A stretch of 64,000 nt of DNA from Bradyrhizobium arachidis (GCF_015291705.1 NZ_CP030050.1:4402001-4466000), one strand, 5' to 3'; positions 18,196 through 27,506 are shown, counted from the first letter of the stretch. Made by a program: numbers and translations. Notes: generated from the sequence alone by a model not told the origin.

Positions 18196-19677
18196 TTATC
18201 TCGGCAACGCCGGCGGCGGCACGAAGCCGCCGAACTCGCGCTCGATCAGTCCGGCCAGCGCAATCGTCGTGCGGTCCTCCAGGTAAGGTCCGATGATCTG
18301 AACGCCGATTGGCAGGCCCGAAGGCGTGCGCTCGATCGGAACGGCGGTCGCCGGCAGTCCGCAGGTTGAGGCGGGATCGGCCCAGATGAAGCACGCATCG
18401 GAATAGTTGTAGAGCTTGCCATCAATGTCGAGCTTCCGCGCGTCGAACGGCTCGGAATGATCGTGCGGAAAGGCCGGCACGGCAGCGGCGGGATAGATCA
18501 CCGCGTCGAACTCGCGGAAGAGCTGATGCCACTTTTGCTGCAGTTGCAGGCGGGCCGCGTCAGCCGCCAGCCAATCGCGATGGGTCATGCCCCAGCCGCG
18601 AGCGCGCTCGGCCTCAAGGCTGCGATCGTCGGTCGCGAGTGCCGCGGCAGCTTCTTGCGCCTCGGCGAGGGCGGCTGGTGTCAGGCGCGGGCTTCGCGCG
18701 CCGTTGAGCAGCTTCATGTAGAGCCGCGCGGAGTCGGCGAGATCGGGCAGCGATGCGCTCGCGCGCGCGACGCGTGCGCCCGAACGTTCGAGCCGCTCGG
18801 CCAATCGTCCAATGGCTGAGCGCACGGCGTTGCCCGTCGGCATCAGCGGATGGGTGTCGATCACGAGGATCCTGAAATCCATGAGCTGGGTGTGCCGCGG
18901 GGCGGGCAGCGCGAGGCGGTAGCCGACCCCGTCGCGCGTCTCGTCGGGGCCGGCAATCACGTCGAGCGATAACGCAAGGTCCGAAGCGGTGCGCGCCATC
19001 GGCCCGACGACGGCGAGATCGCCCTGGCCGGGGACAGGCGGTGCCGGTGGCAGGCTGTATCCGCGCAACGGGACGAGGCCGAGGCTCGGCTTGTGGCCGA
19101 ACACGCCGCAGAAATGCGAGGGCACGCGGATCGACCCACCGATGTCCGAACCGATCGACAGCGGCCCGAGACCGGCAGCGAGCGCCGCGCCACATCCGCC
19201 CGAGGAGCCGCCGGGCGAGCGGCCGAGGTCCCACGGATTGTTGGTCGCCCTGTAGATCTCGTTGTAGCTCTGGAAATCCCTGAGGCCGATCGGGATGTTG
19301 GTCTTACCGATGATGACGGCGCCCGCCGCCTTCAGCCGCGAAACGAGGAGGGCGTCCTCCGCCGGTTGAAAATCCCTGAAATGCGGAAAGCCCCACGTCG
19401 TCGGCAAGCCCGCGACGTTGAACGGTTCTTTGAGGGTTACGGGGATGCCGAGCAGCGGCAGCCGCTCGCCGCGGCCGAGCGCGGCATCCGCGGCCCGCGC
19501 AGCGTCTCTGGCCCGATCGAAATCGCGGACGATGATCGCGTTGATCGGCCCGTCCAGGGTCTCGATGCGCGCGATCGTGTGGTCGAGCAGCTCCGATGCA
19601 GAGATCGTGCGGGCGTGCAGGGCGCCGAGAAGTGTGCCGATCGAGCCGTAGTTCAGGTCAGCGGCATCTGAGGTCAT
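18196..19677 (-). CDS. Amidase signature (AS) family amidase
   Basis: Starting at ATG 19677 (gggagcg 8 bases upstream; the longer frame would add six residues) the product is 493 residues long, normal for the family. The Ser-Ser-Lys amidase triad is visible: the Lys in GIPVTLKEPFNVAG (about residue 88), and the glycine/serine-rich GRSPGGSSGGCGAALAAGLG then SDIGGSIRVPSHFCGVFGHK, which holds the two catalytic serines. It hydrolyses amides in the cytoplasm; substrate unknown. It converges with the TetR gene, so it is unlikely to be part of the pump operon. Confidence 0.92.
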   Translation of the reverse strand: MTSDAADLNYGSIGTLLGALHARTISASELLDHTIARIETLDGPINAIIVRDFDRARDAARAADAALGRGERLPLLGIPVTLKEPFNVAGLPTTWGFPHFRDFQPAEDALLVSRLKAAGAVIIGKTNIPIGLRDFQSYNEIYRATNNPWDLGRSPGGSSGGCGAALAAGLGPLSIGSDIGGSIRVPSHFCGVFGHKPSLGLVPLRGYSLPPAPPVPGQGDLAVVGPMARTASDLALSLDVIAGPDETRDGVGYRLALPAPRHTQLMDFRILVIDTHPLMPTGNAVRSAIGRLAERLERSGARVARASASLPDLADSARLYMKLLNGARSPRLTPAALAEAQEAAAALATDDRSLEAERARGWGMTHRDWLAADAARLQLQQKWHQLFREFDAVIYPAAAVPAFPHDHSEPFDARKLDIDGKLYNYSDACFIWADPASTCGLPATAVPIERTPSGLPIGVQIIGPYLEDRTTIALAGLIEREFGGFVPPPALPR

Positions 19678-19805
19678 CACGCGCTCCCATTGCATCGCAT
19701 CGCGTATCGAGCATCCAATGTTAAGAGCAGAATGAGGAGGGGTGCAACGGGAGCCAGACCTGCCCGCCGGTCGGGGCTGCGAAGGGGCACCGGCGGCTCC
19801 ACAGT

Positions 19806-19890
19806 GTCATGGCCGGGCTTGTCCCGGCCATCCACGTCTTGCTATGCGCGCACGGAGAACGTGGATGCCCGGGACAAGCCCGGGCATGAC
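19806..19890. repeat. Long inverted repeat (32-bp arms), GTCATGGCCGGG family
   Basis: Arms 19806-19837 and 19859-19890 match in 30 of 32 positions around a 21-base centre. The arms read gtcatggccgggcttgtccc and its near complement. Such CCCGGGACAAGCCCGGGCATGAC elements occur in many copies in Bradyrhizobium, as I recall. Here it is between the amidase and MFS genes. Confidence 0.75.
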
Positions 19891-19938
19891 GACCTCATGT
19901 GCGGAGGTGCAGCGCCACCAGGACGCCGAGAGATGAAG

Positions 19939-21306
19939 TCAGGACGCTTCCTTCAGCACCGACGAAGCCGTTTCCTCCGCCTTCAGCTCCTCGAGACTGC
20001 GATGCCTGGGCTCGATGCCGAGCGACCAGACCGTGATGATCTGCACCACCAGGAGGCCGATCATCAGCGCCATCACGCCGGCGACGCCCCGCGTCTCGAA
20101 CAGCGAGACCACGAGGAACGGCGTGACGATGGTAGCGCCGCGCCCCAACGTATTGACGATGCCGGAGGCGCGCAGGCGGACCTCGGTCGGAAACAGTTCG
20201 GGGATGTAGATGCCGAACAGCAGGGCGACTAGGACGTAGATCGGCACGGTCAGTGCGAAGCCCACGGCCGGCAGCAGGATCGGGTCCGAGATCATGGGGT
20301 AGAGGATGCCCAAGGCCACCGTGATCAGCGAGGCGCCGATGATGGTCGGCTTGCGGCCCCAGCGGTCGGCGGTCAGCGCGCCGATGGCCGAGCCGATCGG
20401 CGCGCCGAGCGCCATCAGCAGCGAATAGCCGAACGAGGTCGCGATCGAGAGACCCTGCTTGACGAAGAAGACGGGCAGCCAGGTCACGAAGCCGTAGAGC
20501 AGGGTGTTGATCGTGATCAGGCAGACCGAGCCAACGATCATCCGCGACAGCAAGGGCGCGGTGAACAGCGTGCCCAGATCGGCGGCGACGGGGACTGACG
20601 TGACAGGTGCGGGAGCAGGCAGGGGCTGGCCTTGCGCCGCCTCCTTCTCGATGGCCTGCATCAGCGCTTCCGCCTCAGTGGTGCGCCCGACGGCTTCCAG
20701 CCAGCGCGGCGATTCCGGCAGCGACTTGCGCATGTACCAGACGACGAGCGCGCCGACGCCGCCGAGCACGAACATCGAGCGCCAGCCGAATTGCGGCACC
20801 AACACGGATGCGACGAGCAACGCCACGGGCAGTCCGGTGACGACGCACACGGTGGTGAAGCCCAGCCATTTGCCGCGAGTGCGGGCCGGCACGAACTCCG
20901 TCATCGTCGAATAGCCGACGACGTTCTCCGCTCCCAAGCCAACGCCCATCACGAAGCGGCAGGCGATCAGGAAGGCCATGTTCGGCGAGAACGCGGCGGC
21001 GAGGGAGGCCAGGCCGAAGAGGAGCAAATTGAACTGATAGGTGAAGCGGCGGCCGTAGCGATCGCCGAGGAAGCCGGTGCCGAACGATCCCAGCATCATG
21101 CCGACGAAGGTCGCCGAGATGAATGCCGCGTTCTGCGCGAGGGTCGAAAAGCCCGTCTTCAGCGTCACGCTGAGCACGGTCCCGGCGATGTAGATGTCGA
21201 AACCGTCGAAAAACATGCCGATTCCGATCAGCAGCATGATGCGGCGATGGAATGGCCCGATCGGCAGCCGATCGAGACGGCTGCCTGCGTTCACCGATGT
21301 CGACAT
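19939..21306 (-). CDS. MFS transporter, sugar/aromatic acid porter type
   Basis: The 455-residue protein has twelve membrane helices and the MFS loop 2-3 motif (GTGFLGDRYGRRFTYQFNLL, about residue 80-98) plus the second repeat (IGALTADRWGRKPTIIG). The opening IGIGMFFDGFDIYIAG is typical of the aromatic-acid:H+ symporter and sugar porter families. It follows the ALDH gene (75 bases) in the same direction, so it probably imports the substrate of that enzyme. The mid-loop is rich in Pro/Ala (about residue 235). A methionine start at 21306 is used; no binding site argues against it. Confidence 0.88.
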   Translation of the reverse strand: MSTSVNAGSRLDRLPIGPFHRRIMLLIGIGMFFDGFDIYIAGTVLSVTLKTGFSTLAQNAAFISATFVGMMLGSFGTGFLGDRYGRRFTYQFNLLLFGLASLAAAFSPNMAFLIACRFVMGVGLGAENVVGYSTMTEFVPARTRGKWLGFTTVCVVTGLPVALLVASVLVPQFGWRSMFVLGGVGALVVWYMRKSLPESPRWLEAVGRTTEAEALMQAIEKEAAQGQPLPAPAPVTSVPVAADLGTLFTAPLLSRMIVGSVCLITINTLLYGFVTWLPVFFVKQGLSIATSFGYSLLMALGAPIGSAIGALTADRWGRKPTIIGASLITVALGILYPMISDPILLPAVGFALTVPIYVLVALLFGIYIPELFPTEVRLRASGIVNTLGRGATIVTPFLVVSLFETRGVAGVMALMIGLLVVQIITVWSLGIEPRHRSLEELKAEETASSVLKEAS

Positions 21307-21381
21307 ATACGCTCTCCCTTGACTGTTGTTCTGGTTGATGCGGCCCGCCTTCTCTGGGCGGTCAGCCGCTCCTGGTCGCTG

Positions 21382-22911
21382 CTAGTTCAGTCGCTTCTGG
21401 TTGGCCGTGTCGCGGTACCAGTCGAACGGCTGCTCGTGGGTCGCGACCATCACGCTCTTGGTGTTGAAATGGTCGTTGAAGCTCTCGGTGCCGCATTCGC
21501 GGCCGATGCCGGAATCGTCGACGCCGCCCCAGGGCGAGGCCGGGTCGAGCCGGTGATGATCGTTGATCCAGACGATGCCGGCCTTGACCGACGCCGCGAC
21601 GCGGTGGGCGCGGGCGACGTCGCGGGTGCGGATCGCAGCGGCCAGGCCAAACGGCGAGTCGTTGGCAAGCCGCAGCGCATCGGCCTCGTCCTTGAACGGC
21701 GTCACGGAGGTGAACGGGCCGAACACTTCCTCCTGGAAGATCCGCATGTCGGATTTGACGTCGGCGAACACCGTCGGCTCGACGAAATAGCCGTTGTCGT
21801 GGCCCGGCACCTTCGCCGCAACGCCGCCGGTGACGAGACGCGCACCGTCGGCGTGACCATAGCCCACATAGCTGAGCACGCGGTCGCGCTGCCGGGCCGA
21901 GATCACGGGACCCATCTGGGTGCTGGGATCGAAGGGATCGCCGACGCGGATCGTGCGGGTCTTGGCCTGCAGCTTCTCGACGAATTCGTCGTAGATCGAG
22001 GCCTGGACGATATGGCGCGAGGCGCAGACGCAGGTCTGTCCGGCACCGATGAAGGCGCCAAACGCGGCGTAGTTGACGGCGCGATCGACGTCGAAATCGT
22101 CGAACACCATCACCGGCGTCTTGCCGCCGAGCTCCATGGTCTGATGCGCAAACACCTTTGCGGCCGCGCTGCCGGCGATGCGGCCGGCCTCGGTGCCGCC
22201 GGTCAGCACCAGCTTGTTGATGTCGCCGTGTTCGGCCAGCATCTTGCCGGCGCTCTGGCCGAGGCCGAGAACGATGTTGAAGACGCCGGGGGGCAGGCCC
22301 GCTTCGGTGAAGATCTGGGCGAGCTTCAAGGTCGTCAGCGGCGTGTATTCGGACGGCTTGACGACGGTGACGCAGCCGGTCGCCAGCACCACGGCGAGCG
22401 ACTTGCACAGGATCATCAGCGGATGATTGAACGGCGTGCAATTGGCGACGATGCCGATCGGCGTGCGGAGCGTGTAGTTCAGATAGGCACCTTCGACGGG
22501 GATCACGGAGTCGCGGCGCGACAGCGCGAGGCCCGCAAAGTAACGAAAGAAGTCGGGTAGGCGAGAGAGCTGGGCGCGGGTCTCGTTGACCGGGCGGCCG
22601 TTGTTGAGGGTCTCCAGCCGGTACAGGCTGTCGAGATTGGCCTCGAACGCGTCGGCGAGCTTGTTGACGAGCCTCGCCCGCGCACGCGTGTCCATGCCGC
22701 CCCAGGCCTTGCCTTCGAATGCGGCGCGCGCGCTTTTCATGGCGCGGTCGATGTCTTCGGCGGTGGAATTGGGAATGCGGGCGATCACGTCGCCGGTCGC
22801 GGGATTGCGGACGTCCAGCATCGCGCCGGCTCCGGCCTCGACTTCACGCCCATCAATGAAATTGCCGTGGATTTCGACGTCGATCGACGCGGGTTTTGAC
22901 GGGATGTTCAT
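21382..22911 (-). CDS. NAD(P)-dependent aldehyde dehydrogenase
   Basis: The 509-residue protein is full-length ALDH. It has the NAD-binding Asn (about 162, CTPFNHPLMILCK), the catalytic glutamate at about 260 (MELGGKTP) and the nucleophilic cysteine at about 294 (GAGQTCVCASRH). It oxidises an aldehyde or semialdehyde to an acid. Its ATG overlaps the stop of the GntR gene (ATGA, 22908-22911), so regulator, dehydrogenase and the downstream MFS gene form one operon. Its sequence start, MNIPSKPASIDVEIHGNFID, resembles gamma-aminobutyraldehyde and semialdehyde dehydrogenases in general terms; the exact substrate is not readable. Confidence 0.93.
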   Translation of the reverse strand: MNIPSKPASIDVEIHGNFIDGREVEAGAGAMLDVRNPATGDVIARIPNSTAEDIDRAMKSARAAFEGKAWGGMDTRARARLVNKLADAFEANLDSLYRLETLNNGRPVNETRAQLSRLPDFFRYFAGLALSRRDSVIPVEGAYLNYTLRTPIGIVANCTPFNHPLMILCKSLAVVLATGCVTVVKPSEYTPLTTLKLAQIFTEAGLPPGVFNIVLGLGQSAGKMLAEHGDINKLVLTGGTEAGRIAGSAAAKVFAHQTMELGGKTPVMVFDDFDVDRAVNYAAFGAFIGAGQTCVCASRHIVQASIYDEFVEKLQAKTRTIRVGDPFDPSTQMGPVISARQRDRVLSYVGYGHADGARLVTGGVAAKVPGHDNGYFVEPTVFADVKSDMRIFQEEVFGPFTSVTPFKDEADALRLANDSPFGLAAAIRTRDVARAHRVAASVKAGIVWINDHHRLDPASPWGGVDDSGIGRECGTESFNDHFNTKSVMVATHEQPFDWYRDTANQKRLN

Positions 22912-23558
22912 GACGACCTCTCTTCGACGATGACGGCGTTACGCTTGAGCGCCGGCAGAACGCGTTTTTCGGTGGCCCCGATATGGGCCTTGATGATGCG
23001 CGCGGCGGTTCGCGTCTCGCGCCGCTGCATGGCGTTGATCAGGGCGACATGCTCGGCAACGAGCTTCGCCGGGTCGTGGCCTTTCAGATTGGAGATGCTG
23101 ACACGGACCAGCCGGTCGGCCTGGCCGATCAGGTCGCACAGCGCGGTGGCCATGCGGCGATTGCCGGAGGCATGAGCCAGCGCGGTGTGGAAGCCGCGAT
23201 TGTAGGCGATGAAGTCCTCGTGATTGCCGGAGAAGCGGCGGAATTCGTCGAGCGACTTCAAGACGCTGTCGGGCGCGCTTTCGATCGCCTCGGCGACGCA
23301 AGCCGGCTCCAGCGCAAGACGGAAGCGCAGGAGGTCGCGGGCATCGGACAGCGAGATCGGCGTGACCCGATAGCCCTGGCGCGGCTGCACCGTCACGAGG
23401 TGCTCGCGCTGCAGCCGCAATAGCGCATCGCGGACCGGTTGCCGGCTCACGTCATAGCGCTCGGCGAGATCCTGCTCGCGCATTTCATCGCCTGGAGCGA
23501 AGCGACAAGCTAAAATATCAGACCTGAGCCGATCGTAGATATTTTCGCGCAAAAGCAT
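22908..23558 (-). CDS. GntR-family regulator (FadR/FCD subfamily)
   Basis: The 216-residue product has an N-terminal winged helix-turn-helix (about residues 8-68, EQDLAERYDVSRQPVRDALL) and a C-terminal all-helical FCD ligand domain (ALEPACVAEAIE, then the metal-ligand-like FHTALAHASGNRRMA around residue 143). It overlaps the aldehyde dehydrogenase by four bases. Operator-like inverted repeats with the half-site AATATC/GATATT lie in and just before its start, consistent with autoregulation. Ligand unknown, probably an intermediate handled by the dehydrogenase. Confidence 0.92.
   Translation of the reverse strand: MLLRENIYDRLRSDILACRFAPGDEMREQDLAERYDVSRQPVRDALLRLQREHLVTVQPRQGYRVTPISLSDARDLLRFRLALEPACVAEAIESAPDSVLKSLDEFRRFSGNHEDFIAYNRGFHTALAHASGNRRMATALCDLIGQADRLVRVSISNLKGHDPAKLVAEHVALINAMQRRETRTAARIIKAHIGATEKRVLPALKRNAVIVEERSS
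23512..23545. promoter_or_regulatory. Inverted repeat in the first codons of the GntR gene
   Basis: AAAATATC and GATATTTT pair perfectly over 8 bp across an 18-base centre. The same half-site recurs at 23585-23604, so both may bind the GntR protein. Confidence 0.35.
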
Positions 23559-23584
23559 GATTTGATCTCTCTCTCGTTGGCGTT

Positions 23585-23604
23585 AATATCTCAATCGTGA
23601 TATT
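23585..23604. promoter_or_regulatory. Inverted repeat upstream of the GntR gene
   Basis: AATATC and GATATT pair perfectly across 8 bases (TCAATCGT), 27 bases before the GntR start. This is a candidate autoregulatory operator in the divergent promoter region. Confidence 0.4.
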
Positions 23605-23631
23605 TCACGTCAAGGGCTAATTGCTTGAATT

Positions 23632-23658
23632 CCCTGATAGTTGATTTATCAATCAGGG
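23632..23658. promoter_or_regulatory. Nested palindrome before the hydrolase gene
   Basis: CCCTGAT and ATCAGGG pair over 7 bp and enclose a second palindrome TTGAT TT ATCAA. It lies 58 bases before the hydrolase gene at 23717. It could be an operator or a promoter-proximal structure. Confidence 0.35.
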
Positions 23659-23716
23659 CCTCCAGGGCGCGCGAAAAGGCACGTGAACTGCCGACCAAGT
23701 GAAGGAATGACCGGAT

Positions 23717-24490
23717 ATGGACAGGCTTCTTGCCAACGGGACCGTCAACGCCGCGCAATCGGGCGAGGGGCGGCCGTTGTTCCTCTTCCACTCGCTGTTG
23801 TCGGACCGCGCGAGCTTTGATGCGATCGTGCCGGAGCTTCGTACGCGCTTCCGCACCATCGTGCCGGAGCTGCCGGGCTTTGGCCGCTCACAGGCAGTCG
23901 AAGGCGGCCTTGCGGCGGTCGCCGACCGGATGGCGGAGGCCGTGCGCGATGCCGCCGGCGGCGCGCCGGCGATCGTGCTCGGCAATGGCTATGGCGGGTT
24001 CGTCGCGCTGCAGATGGCGATCCGGCATCCGGCAATCGCGAGCAAGCTCGTTCTCGCCGACAGCGGGGCGGCGTTCTCGGAGCCCGGCCGCGAGGCGTTT
24101 CGCAACATGGCGAAAGTGTCGCGCGAGAAAGGATTGGAAGCCATCACCGACGTCGCGATGCGGCGCCTGTTCGCGCCCGAATTTCAGGAGCAGCATCCTG
24201 AGCTGATGCAGGATCGTCGCGCAGCGTTTCTGCGCACGGATCCCGATGTGTTTCGCGCTGCATGCGATGCATTGGCAAGCCTCGATCTCCGCGGCGAGCT
24301 TGCCGCGGTGAAGGTCCCGGTGCTCGTTCTGGTCGGTGAGCACGACGAGGCGACGCCGCCACCAATGTCGCGTGAGCTCGCCGCCGGATTGCCGCGCGCC
24401 GAGCTCAAGGTCATTCCAGGATGCGCCCACGTGCCGCAGCTTCAAGCGCCGCGGCAGTTCCTCGCAGATCTCGAGGGTTTCCTGCTCTGA
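23717..24490 (+). CDS. Alpha/beta-hydrolase lacking the nucleophilic serine
   Basis: The 257-residue protein has the alpha/beta-hydrolase fold: GRPLFLFHSLLSDRASF, then VPELPGFGRSQA, and the nucleophile elbow G89-N90-G91-Y92-G93, where the residue normally Ser/Cys/Asp is glycine. The acid Asp210 (LVGEHDEATP) and His238 (IPGCAHVPQ) are present. It is divergent from the GntR operon and ATG 23717 has gaatgaccgg before it. Either the fold has been reused without hydrolysis, for example for binding or decarboxylation, or a point mutation (AGC to GGC) has killed it. Confidence 0.85.
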   Translation: MDRLLANGTVNAAQSGEGRPLFLFHSLLSDRASFDAIVPELRTRFRTIVPELPGFGRSQAVEGGLAAVADRMAEAVRDAAGGAPAIVLGNGYGGFVALQMAIRHPAIASKLVLADSGAAFSEPGREAFRNMAKVSREKGLEAITDVAMRRLFAPEFQEQHPELMQDRRAAFLRTDPDVFRAACDALASLDLRGELAAVKVPVLVLVGEHDEATPPPMSRELAAGLPRAELKVIPGCAHVPQLQAPRQFLADLEGFLL

Positions 24491-24864
24491 CCGGGGCCTT
24501 GCAGAAAGTCGGCTGGTGCTCGAAACGCCCATGCCTTCCGAACGGTTAATGGTTCGGCCCGGCGGCGACTTCGAAATCGGGAGCGTTGCGTGATGCTCCT
24601 GTTTTGCCCGACGGGTCAAAGGTCGGCGCCGGCTCGGCTTGCGCCGTTCGGGGCGAAATTCGTCGATGATTTGTACTGTGCATGGGGTTGTTTTCGCGTT
24701 TCTGGTTTGAGCCCTCGCTGCTGTCCGCATTGAAGCGGACCTCCTAAGAGTTTTTACACACAGTTCTGGCAGCTTCCTGCGCGTCAATATCCGCAACCTG
24801 CATCGTCGCCTCTCATTGTGCGCACGAAAAGACGGGACCCGCGGGCATCGAGGGGGCGTAAGCC
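24491..24864. other. Intergenic region with repeat remnant
   Basis: The 374-base space before the MFS gene holds a short inverted repeat CCGAAC/GTTCGG at 24538-24557 and a segment 24591-24700 (cctgttttgcccgacggg, then tactgtgcatggggttgt) that resembles a widespread Bradyrhizobium repeat as I recall. I see no ORF with a binding site. A binding site agcc precedes the MFS ATG only weakly. Confidence 0.45.
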
Positions 24865-26082
24865 ATGACTGCACTTGCTTCGGACGCCGGTCGCGCGAGA
24901 AGTGGGATCGTGCCGATCCTGCTGTGCGTCGTGCCGTTCAGCCAGATTCCGCTCGATGCCTACACGCCCGGCCTGCCGCAGATGGTGGTCGATCTCGCGA
25001 CCGATTCCGCCTCGATGCAGAACACCGTCACCGCCTACATGCTCGGCATGAGCCTGGCGCTGGTGCCCGTCGGTATCGCCTCCGATACGCTCGGCCGCCG
25101 CAACGTCCTGCTCGCAGGGCTGTCGGTACTGATCGCGATGAGCATCGCCTGCGCGCTCGCCACCAGCGCCTCGCTGTTGCTGAGCTTGCGCTTCCTGCAA
25201 GGCATCGGCGGCTGCACCTGCCTCGTCGTCGCCTATGCTGTTGCGGCCGATTGCTTTCGCGGACGTGAGCTCACCGCGATCTCCGGCCTGCTCGGCGCTG
25301 CCTGGGGCCTTGCGCCGGTGCTGGCGCCAGCCGCCGGCGGCTTCATCGTCGAGCTGACCTCGTGGCGCGGCGTCTTCGTCGTCATCGCGGTCGCCGCGGC
25401 CATCGTCGCCACGATCGTCGTATTTCTTCTGCCCGAAACGCTGCCCACAGATCGCCGCGCGCCGTTCGATCCACGCCGCACCGCCGGCATTCTTCGCGAT
25501 GCTCTGGTCCGTCCGGGCTTCCTCGCTTTCGTGCTGGTGTTTGCGGCCGCTGCAAGCGCGCAGCTCGCGTTCGGCGTCGTTGCGCCGTTCTTCTACCAGA
25601 CCGGCCTCGGCTATTCGGCGGCCATCTACGGCCTCGTCGCGCTTGGCCTTGGCGGCGTCAATCTGGCCGGCGAGCTCGGCTGCGCGCATTTCGCGCGCTT
25701 CATGCCGGCCCGCGTCATGGGGTTTGGCGCCTTCGCGCTGTTCCTTGCCGGCGCCGCAGTCCTCGCTGCGACCGGCATGACCGTGGGCCTTAATTTTACG
25801 TCGATCACGATCGGCGGCGCGCTGGTGCTCGGCGGCTGCGGCGTGCTGTGCCCGATGATGTACGGCATGGCGCTCGGGCTGTTCGAGCGCGACCACGGCC
25901 TGATCGGCGGCCTCATCAGCGCGCTCTGCTATCTCGCCGTCAGCGGCGCCATGGCGCTCGCGGCGGTGCTGCCTGAATCGACGCAGGCGCCGATCGGCTG
26001 GCTCTATCTCGGCCTCTGCGCCATCGCGGGCGCGCTGCTTGCGATCTCGCTGCCCTCGGCGCGCAACGCCACACAGACTTAA
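24865..26082 (+). CDS. MFS transporter, Bcr/CflA (drug:H+ antiporter) type
   Basis: The 405-residue protein has about twelve membrane helices, the Bcr/CflA opening PFSQIPLDAYTPGLPQMVVD, the loop 2-3 motif GIASDTLGRRNVLLAG and the antiporter-type LGAAWGLAPVLAPAAGGFIV in helix 5 (about residue 142). Such proteins expel drugs or metabolites, or carry purine-type solutes. The next gene, guanine deaminase, follows 15 bases later in the same direction, so a role in purine or xanthine export is possible but not shown. Confidence 0.88.
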   Translation: MTALASDAGRARSGIVPILLCVVPFSQIPLDAYTPGLPQMVVDLATDSASMQNTVTAYMLGMSLALVPVGIASDTLGRRNVLLAGLSVLIAMSIACALATSASLLLSLRFLQGIGGCTCLVVAYAVAADCFRGRELTAISGLLGAAWGLAPVLAPAAGGFIVELTSWRGVFVVIAVAAAIVATIVVFLLPETLPTDRRAPFDPRRTAGILRDALVRPGFLAFVLVFAAAASAQLAFGVVAPFFYQTGLGYSAAIYGLVALGLGGVNLAGELGCAHFARFMPARVMGFGAFALFLAGAAVLAATGMTVGLNFTSITIGGALVLGGCGVLCPMMYGMALGLFERDHGLIGGLISALCYLAVSGAMALAAVLPESTQAPIGWLYLGLCAIAGALLAISLPSARNATQT

Positions 26083-26097
26083 GGAAGGAACCTCCTC

Positions 26098-27495
26098 ATG
26101 ACCACCGTCGGTATTCGCGGCACGTTTTTCGACTTCGTCGACGATCCCTGGAAGCACATCGGCAACGAGCAGGCCGCCGCGCGCTTCCATCAGGACGGCC
26201 TCATGATCGTCACGGACGGCGTGATCAAGGCGTTCGGTCCCTATGACAAGGTCGCCGCCGCGCATCCCGGCGTCGAGGTCACCCATATCAAAGACCGCAT
26301 CATCCTGCCGGGCTTCATCGACGGCCACATCCATCTGCCGCAGACCCGCGTGTTAGGCGCCTATGGCGAGCAGCTGCTGCCGTGGCTGCAGAAGTCGATC
26401 TACCCCGAGGAGATCAAGTACAAGGATCGCAACTACGCGCGCGAGGGCGTGAAGCGTTTTCTCGACGCACTGCTAGCCGCCGGCACCACCACCTGCCAGG
26501 CCTTCACCAGCTCATCGCCGGTCTCGACCGAAGAGCTGTTCGAGGAAGCCAGCAGACGCAACATGCGCGTGATCGCGGGCCTCACCGGCATCGACCGCAA
26601 CGCGCCGGCCGAGTTCATCGACACGCCCGAGAACTTCTATCGCGACAGCAAGCGGCTGATCGCAGAGTATCACAACAAGGGCCGCAATCTCTACGCCATC
26701 ACGCCCCGTTTCGCCTTCGGCGCTTCGCCGGAGCTACTGAAAGCGTGCCAGCGCCTCAAGCACGAGCATCCGGATTGCTGGGTCAACACCCACATCTCCG
26801 AGAACCCGGCCGAATGCACCGGCGTGCTGGTTGAGCATCCGGACTGCCAGGACTATCTCGGCGTCTACGAGAAATTCGACCTGGTCGGTCCGAAATTTTC
26901 CGGCGGTCACGGCGTCTATCTCTCGAACAACGAGTTCCGCCGCATGTCGAAGAAGGGCGCGGCGGTGGTGTTCTGCCCATGCTCGAACCTGTTCCTCGGC
27001 AGCGGCCTGTTCCGCCTCGGCCGCGCCACCGATCCCGAGCATCGCGTCAAGATGTCGTTCGGCACCGACGTCGGCGGCGGCAATCGCTTCTCGATGATCG
27101 CCGTGCTCGACGACGCCTATAAGGTCGGCATGTGCAACAACACGCTGCTCGACGGCAGCATCGATCCGGCGCGCAAGGATCTCGCGGAAGCCGAGCGCAA
27201 CAAGCTCTCGCCCTATCGCGGCTTCTGGTCGGTCACGCTCGGCGGTGCCGAAGGCCTCTATATCGACGACAAGCTCGGCAACTTCGAGCCCGGCAAGGAG
27301 GCGGATTTCGTCGCGCTCGATCCGAACGCCGGCCAGCTGGCGCAACCCTGGCACCAGTCGCTGGTCGCCGACGGTGCCGGTCCGCAGACGGTCGACGAAG
27401 CCGCGAACATGCTGTTCGCCGTCATGATGGTCGGCGACGACCGCTGCGTCGACGAGACCTGGGTGATGGGCAAGCGCCTCTACAAGAAGAGCTGA
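26098..27495 (+). CDS. guaD: Guanine deaminase
   Basis: The 465-residue protein belongs to the amidohydrolase superfamily. The zinc-binding HxH pair is in PGFIDGHIHLPQT (H77 and H79), the further His in WVNTHISENPAEC, and the catalytic Asp in SFGTDVGGGNRFSM. The text GYGE-like QTRVLGAYGEQLLPWLQ is typical of guanine deaminase. It converts guanine to xanthine and ammonia. The binding site gaaggaacc precedes ATG 26098, 15 bases after the MFS gene, so the two are probably co-transcribed. Purine salvage or purine-nitrogen use is the likely role. Confidence 0.92.
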   Translation: MTTVGIRGTFFDFVDDPWKHIGNEQAAARFHQDGLMIVTDGVIKAFGPYDKVAAAHPGVEVTHIKDRIILPGFIDGHIHLPQTRVLGAYGEQLLPWLQKSIYPEEIKYKDRNYAREGVKRFLDALLAAGTTTCQAFTSSSPVSTEELFEEASRRNMRVIAGLTGIDRNAPAEFIDTPENFYRDSKRLIAEYHNKGRNLYAITPRFAFGASPELLKACQRLKHEHPDCWVNTHISENPAECTGVLVEHPDCQDYLGVYEKFDLVGPKFSGGHGVYLSNNEFRRMSKKGAAVVFCPCSNLFLGSGLFRLGRATDPEHRVKMSFGTDVGGGNRFSMIAVLDDAYKVGMCNNTLLDGSIDPARKDLAEAERNKLSPYRGFWSVTLGGAEGLYIDDKLGNFEPGKEADFVALDPNAGQLAQPWHQSLVADGAGPQTVDEAANMLFAVMMVGDDRCVDETWVMGKRLYKKS

Positions 27496-27506
27496 AGCCG
27501 CTGCCC

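Noticed and set aside
20632..22560. 642-codon open frame on the plus strand opposite the MFS and aldehyde dehydrogenase genes
   Set aside because: Shadow of two real genes; composition is Ala/Arg/His-rich and matches no fold.
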